From contig DNNS01000410.1 of NCBI GenBank assembly GCA_003497555.1, forward strand, positions 5,632-12,049: a stretch of DNA of 6,418 nt, given 5' to 3'. The DNA is from Spirochaetia bacterium (GTDB taxonomy: Bacteria; Spirochaetota; UBA12135). The notes beneath the pieces were generated by a model. That model saw nothing but the letters and a program-made list of their open reading frames with translations, made no database searches and was not told where the DNA came from. A program made the translations under genes and the position numbers. Positions 5,747 through 6,418 of this stretch are shown piece after piece; within the stretch, counting starts at the first letter, position 1, and every line of letters begins with the position of its first letter.

Positions 5747-6418
5747 TACCGGCCAAAACTCCCGAATATTGAGTTTGTTGACAAAGCGAGGTTGGTATTA
5801 ACGTTAGAAAGATTTATTTGTAAATTACTGATTATATTGGAAAAATCCGTAGGGCTTGGAACTCCGGCAGCCTGCATATTGGATACTTGTAAAAACATGG
5901 GATAGACCGTCTTCCATAGCAAATAATTTAAATTCTGCGGGCTGGTAGAAACAGCTCCAGCCTCACCAGGCCAGGGACTATTGGTATAAGCATTTAACTG
6001 ATTGATACTTACTGCGCTGCCGGTAAGTAAAAAATGTACTCCGGAATTTAATTCCCATATGCTGTCAATACCACCCCCCAGGAGTTTTTTGGTAGAAATT
6101 ATATCATCATTGGTTACTGTAGAAAGCATGCTATATACTGAATTAAAATCAATTTCTTTTCTGATAAGAGAATCTGCGGAAAAACCAGAAAGCATGTTAT
6201 TTAGATATTTTGCCGCCCAGGAAGGGATATCCATTAATTTTTTTAACAGTGACATTGCAGAAAAAAGGTTTTCATTGATCCCATGAATGACCTGCATGGT
6301 ATTGTCATAAGCTGTAACATTGAAAGTGATTTTCGGATTTGTATATGAAACAGGCGGATTGCTAAAAACATTATTTAGAGCAGAGAGATCTGTATTAAGT
6401 GTAGATATCAGATTGTTC
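5746..6418 (-). CDS. Partial: C-terminal 223 residues of an uncharacterised, probably exported protein
   Basis: The frame stays open from the TAA at 5748-5746 to the right edge, so the gene starts outside the window. The Met at 6297 is most likely internal: it has no convincing ribosome site, and 40 in-frame codons upstream of it are open and similar in composition. The visible part is rich in Ser, Asn, Thr and Leu, has no cysteine and no obvious transmembrane helix, and mixes amphipathic helices (for example ENLFSAMSLLKKLMDIPSW, starting 9 residues after the internal Met) with a small Gly/Ser/Pro-rich stretch (NSPWPGEAGAVSTSP). Such composition is common in exported proteins, but the signal peptide, if any, is not visible. 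Related Leu/Asn-rich segments occur at both ends of the visible part. No family recognised. Its stop overlaps the start of the 503-residue barrel by one base, so the two products are likely made together and may work together. Confidence 0.75.
   Translation of the reverse strand, partial: NNLISTLNTDLSALNNVFSNPPVSYTNPKITFNVTAYDNTMQVIHGINENLFSAMSLLKKLMDIPSWAAKYLNNMLSGFSADSLIRKEIDFNSVYSMLSTVTNDDIISTKKLLGGGIDSIWELNSGVHFLLTGSAVSINQLNAYTNSPWPGEAGAVSTSPQNLNYLLWKTVYPMFLQVSNMQAAGVPSPTDFSNIISNLQINLSNVNTNLALSTNSIFGSFGR

Noticed and set aside
5746..6297. Treating the Met at 6297 as the true start of a 183-residue protein.
   Set aside because: The frame is open for 40 more codons to the window edge with similar composition and no convincing ribosome site lies before this Met, so a truncated longer gene is more likely.

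Overview
This 6.4-kb window holds five protein genes in two convergent groups and no RNA gene, CRISPR array, transposase or integrase that I can recognise. Three predicted products look like envelope or exported proteins. Two of these have the layout of Gram-negative outer-membrane beta-barrels (signal peptide, alternating hydrophobic/polar strands, C-terminal amphipathic strand), so the host has an outer membrane. The 503-residue barrel carries a glycine-rich N-terminal motif ending in NPAG, typical of the FadL/PorV-like and UPF0164-type barrels common in spirochaetes. The 622-residue protein also recalls uncharacterised spirochaete proteins. A spirochaete, or another uncultured Gram-negative lineage, is my best guess, but it rests on remembered family resemblance and not on a search.

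Layout, plus strand: bases 1-212 are non-coding as far as I can show. They hold a good sigma70-type promoter whose spacer contains a perfect 10-bp palindrome. A 622-residue protein of unknown function follows (213-2081). A 200-base gap (2082-2281) contains a 7-bp dyad just before the next gene. That gene (2282-3352) encodes a short exported TIM-barrel glycoside hydrolase of clan GH-A type, with both catalytic glutamates visible. It is clearly more GC-rich than the gene before it.

Layout, minus strand: three genes run from the right edge towards 3408. The first is the C-terminal part of a Ser/Asn-rich protein whose N-terminus lies beyond the window. The second is the 503-residue barrel, joined to it by a TAATG stop/start overlap. 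The third is a 272-residue smaller barrel-like protein that starts 8 bases after the previous stop. The packing suggests one operon in which an exported or surface protein is made together with two outer-membrane proteins. The two transcription units meet tail to tail in a 55-base AT-rich gap with weak terminator-like structures.

The most interesting parts are the tightly coupled minus-strand cassette, the basic aromatic insertion near the C-terminus of its large barrel, and the palindrome inside the promoter of the 622-residue gene.
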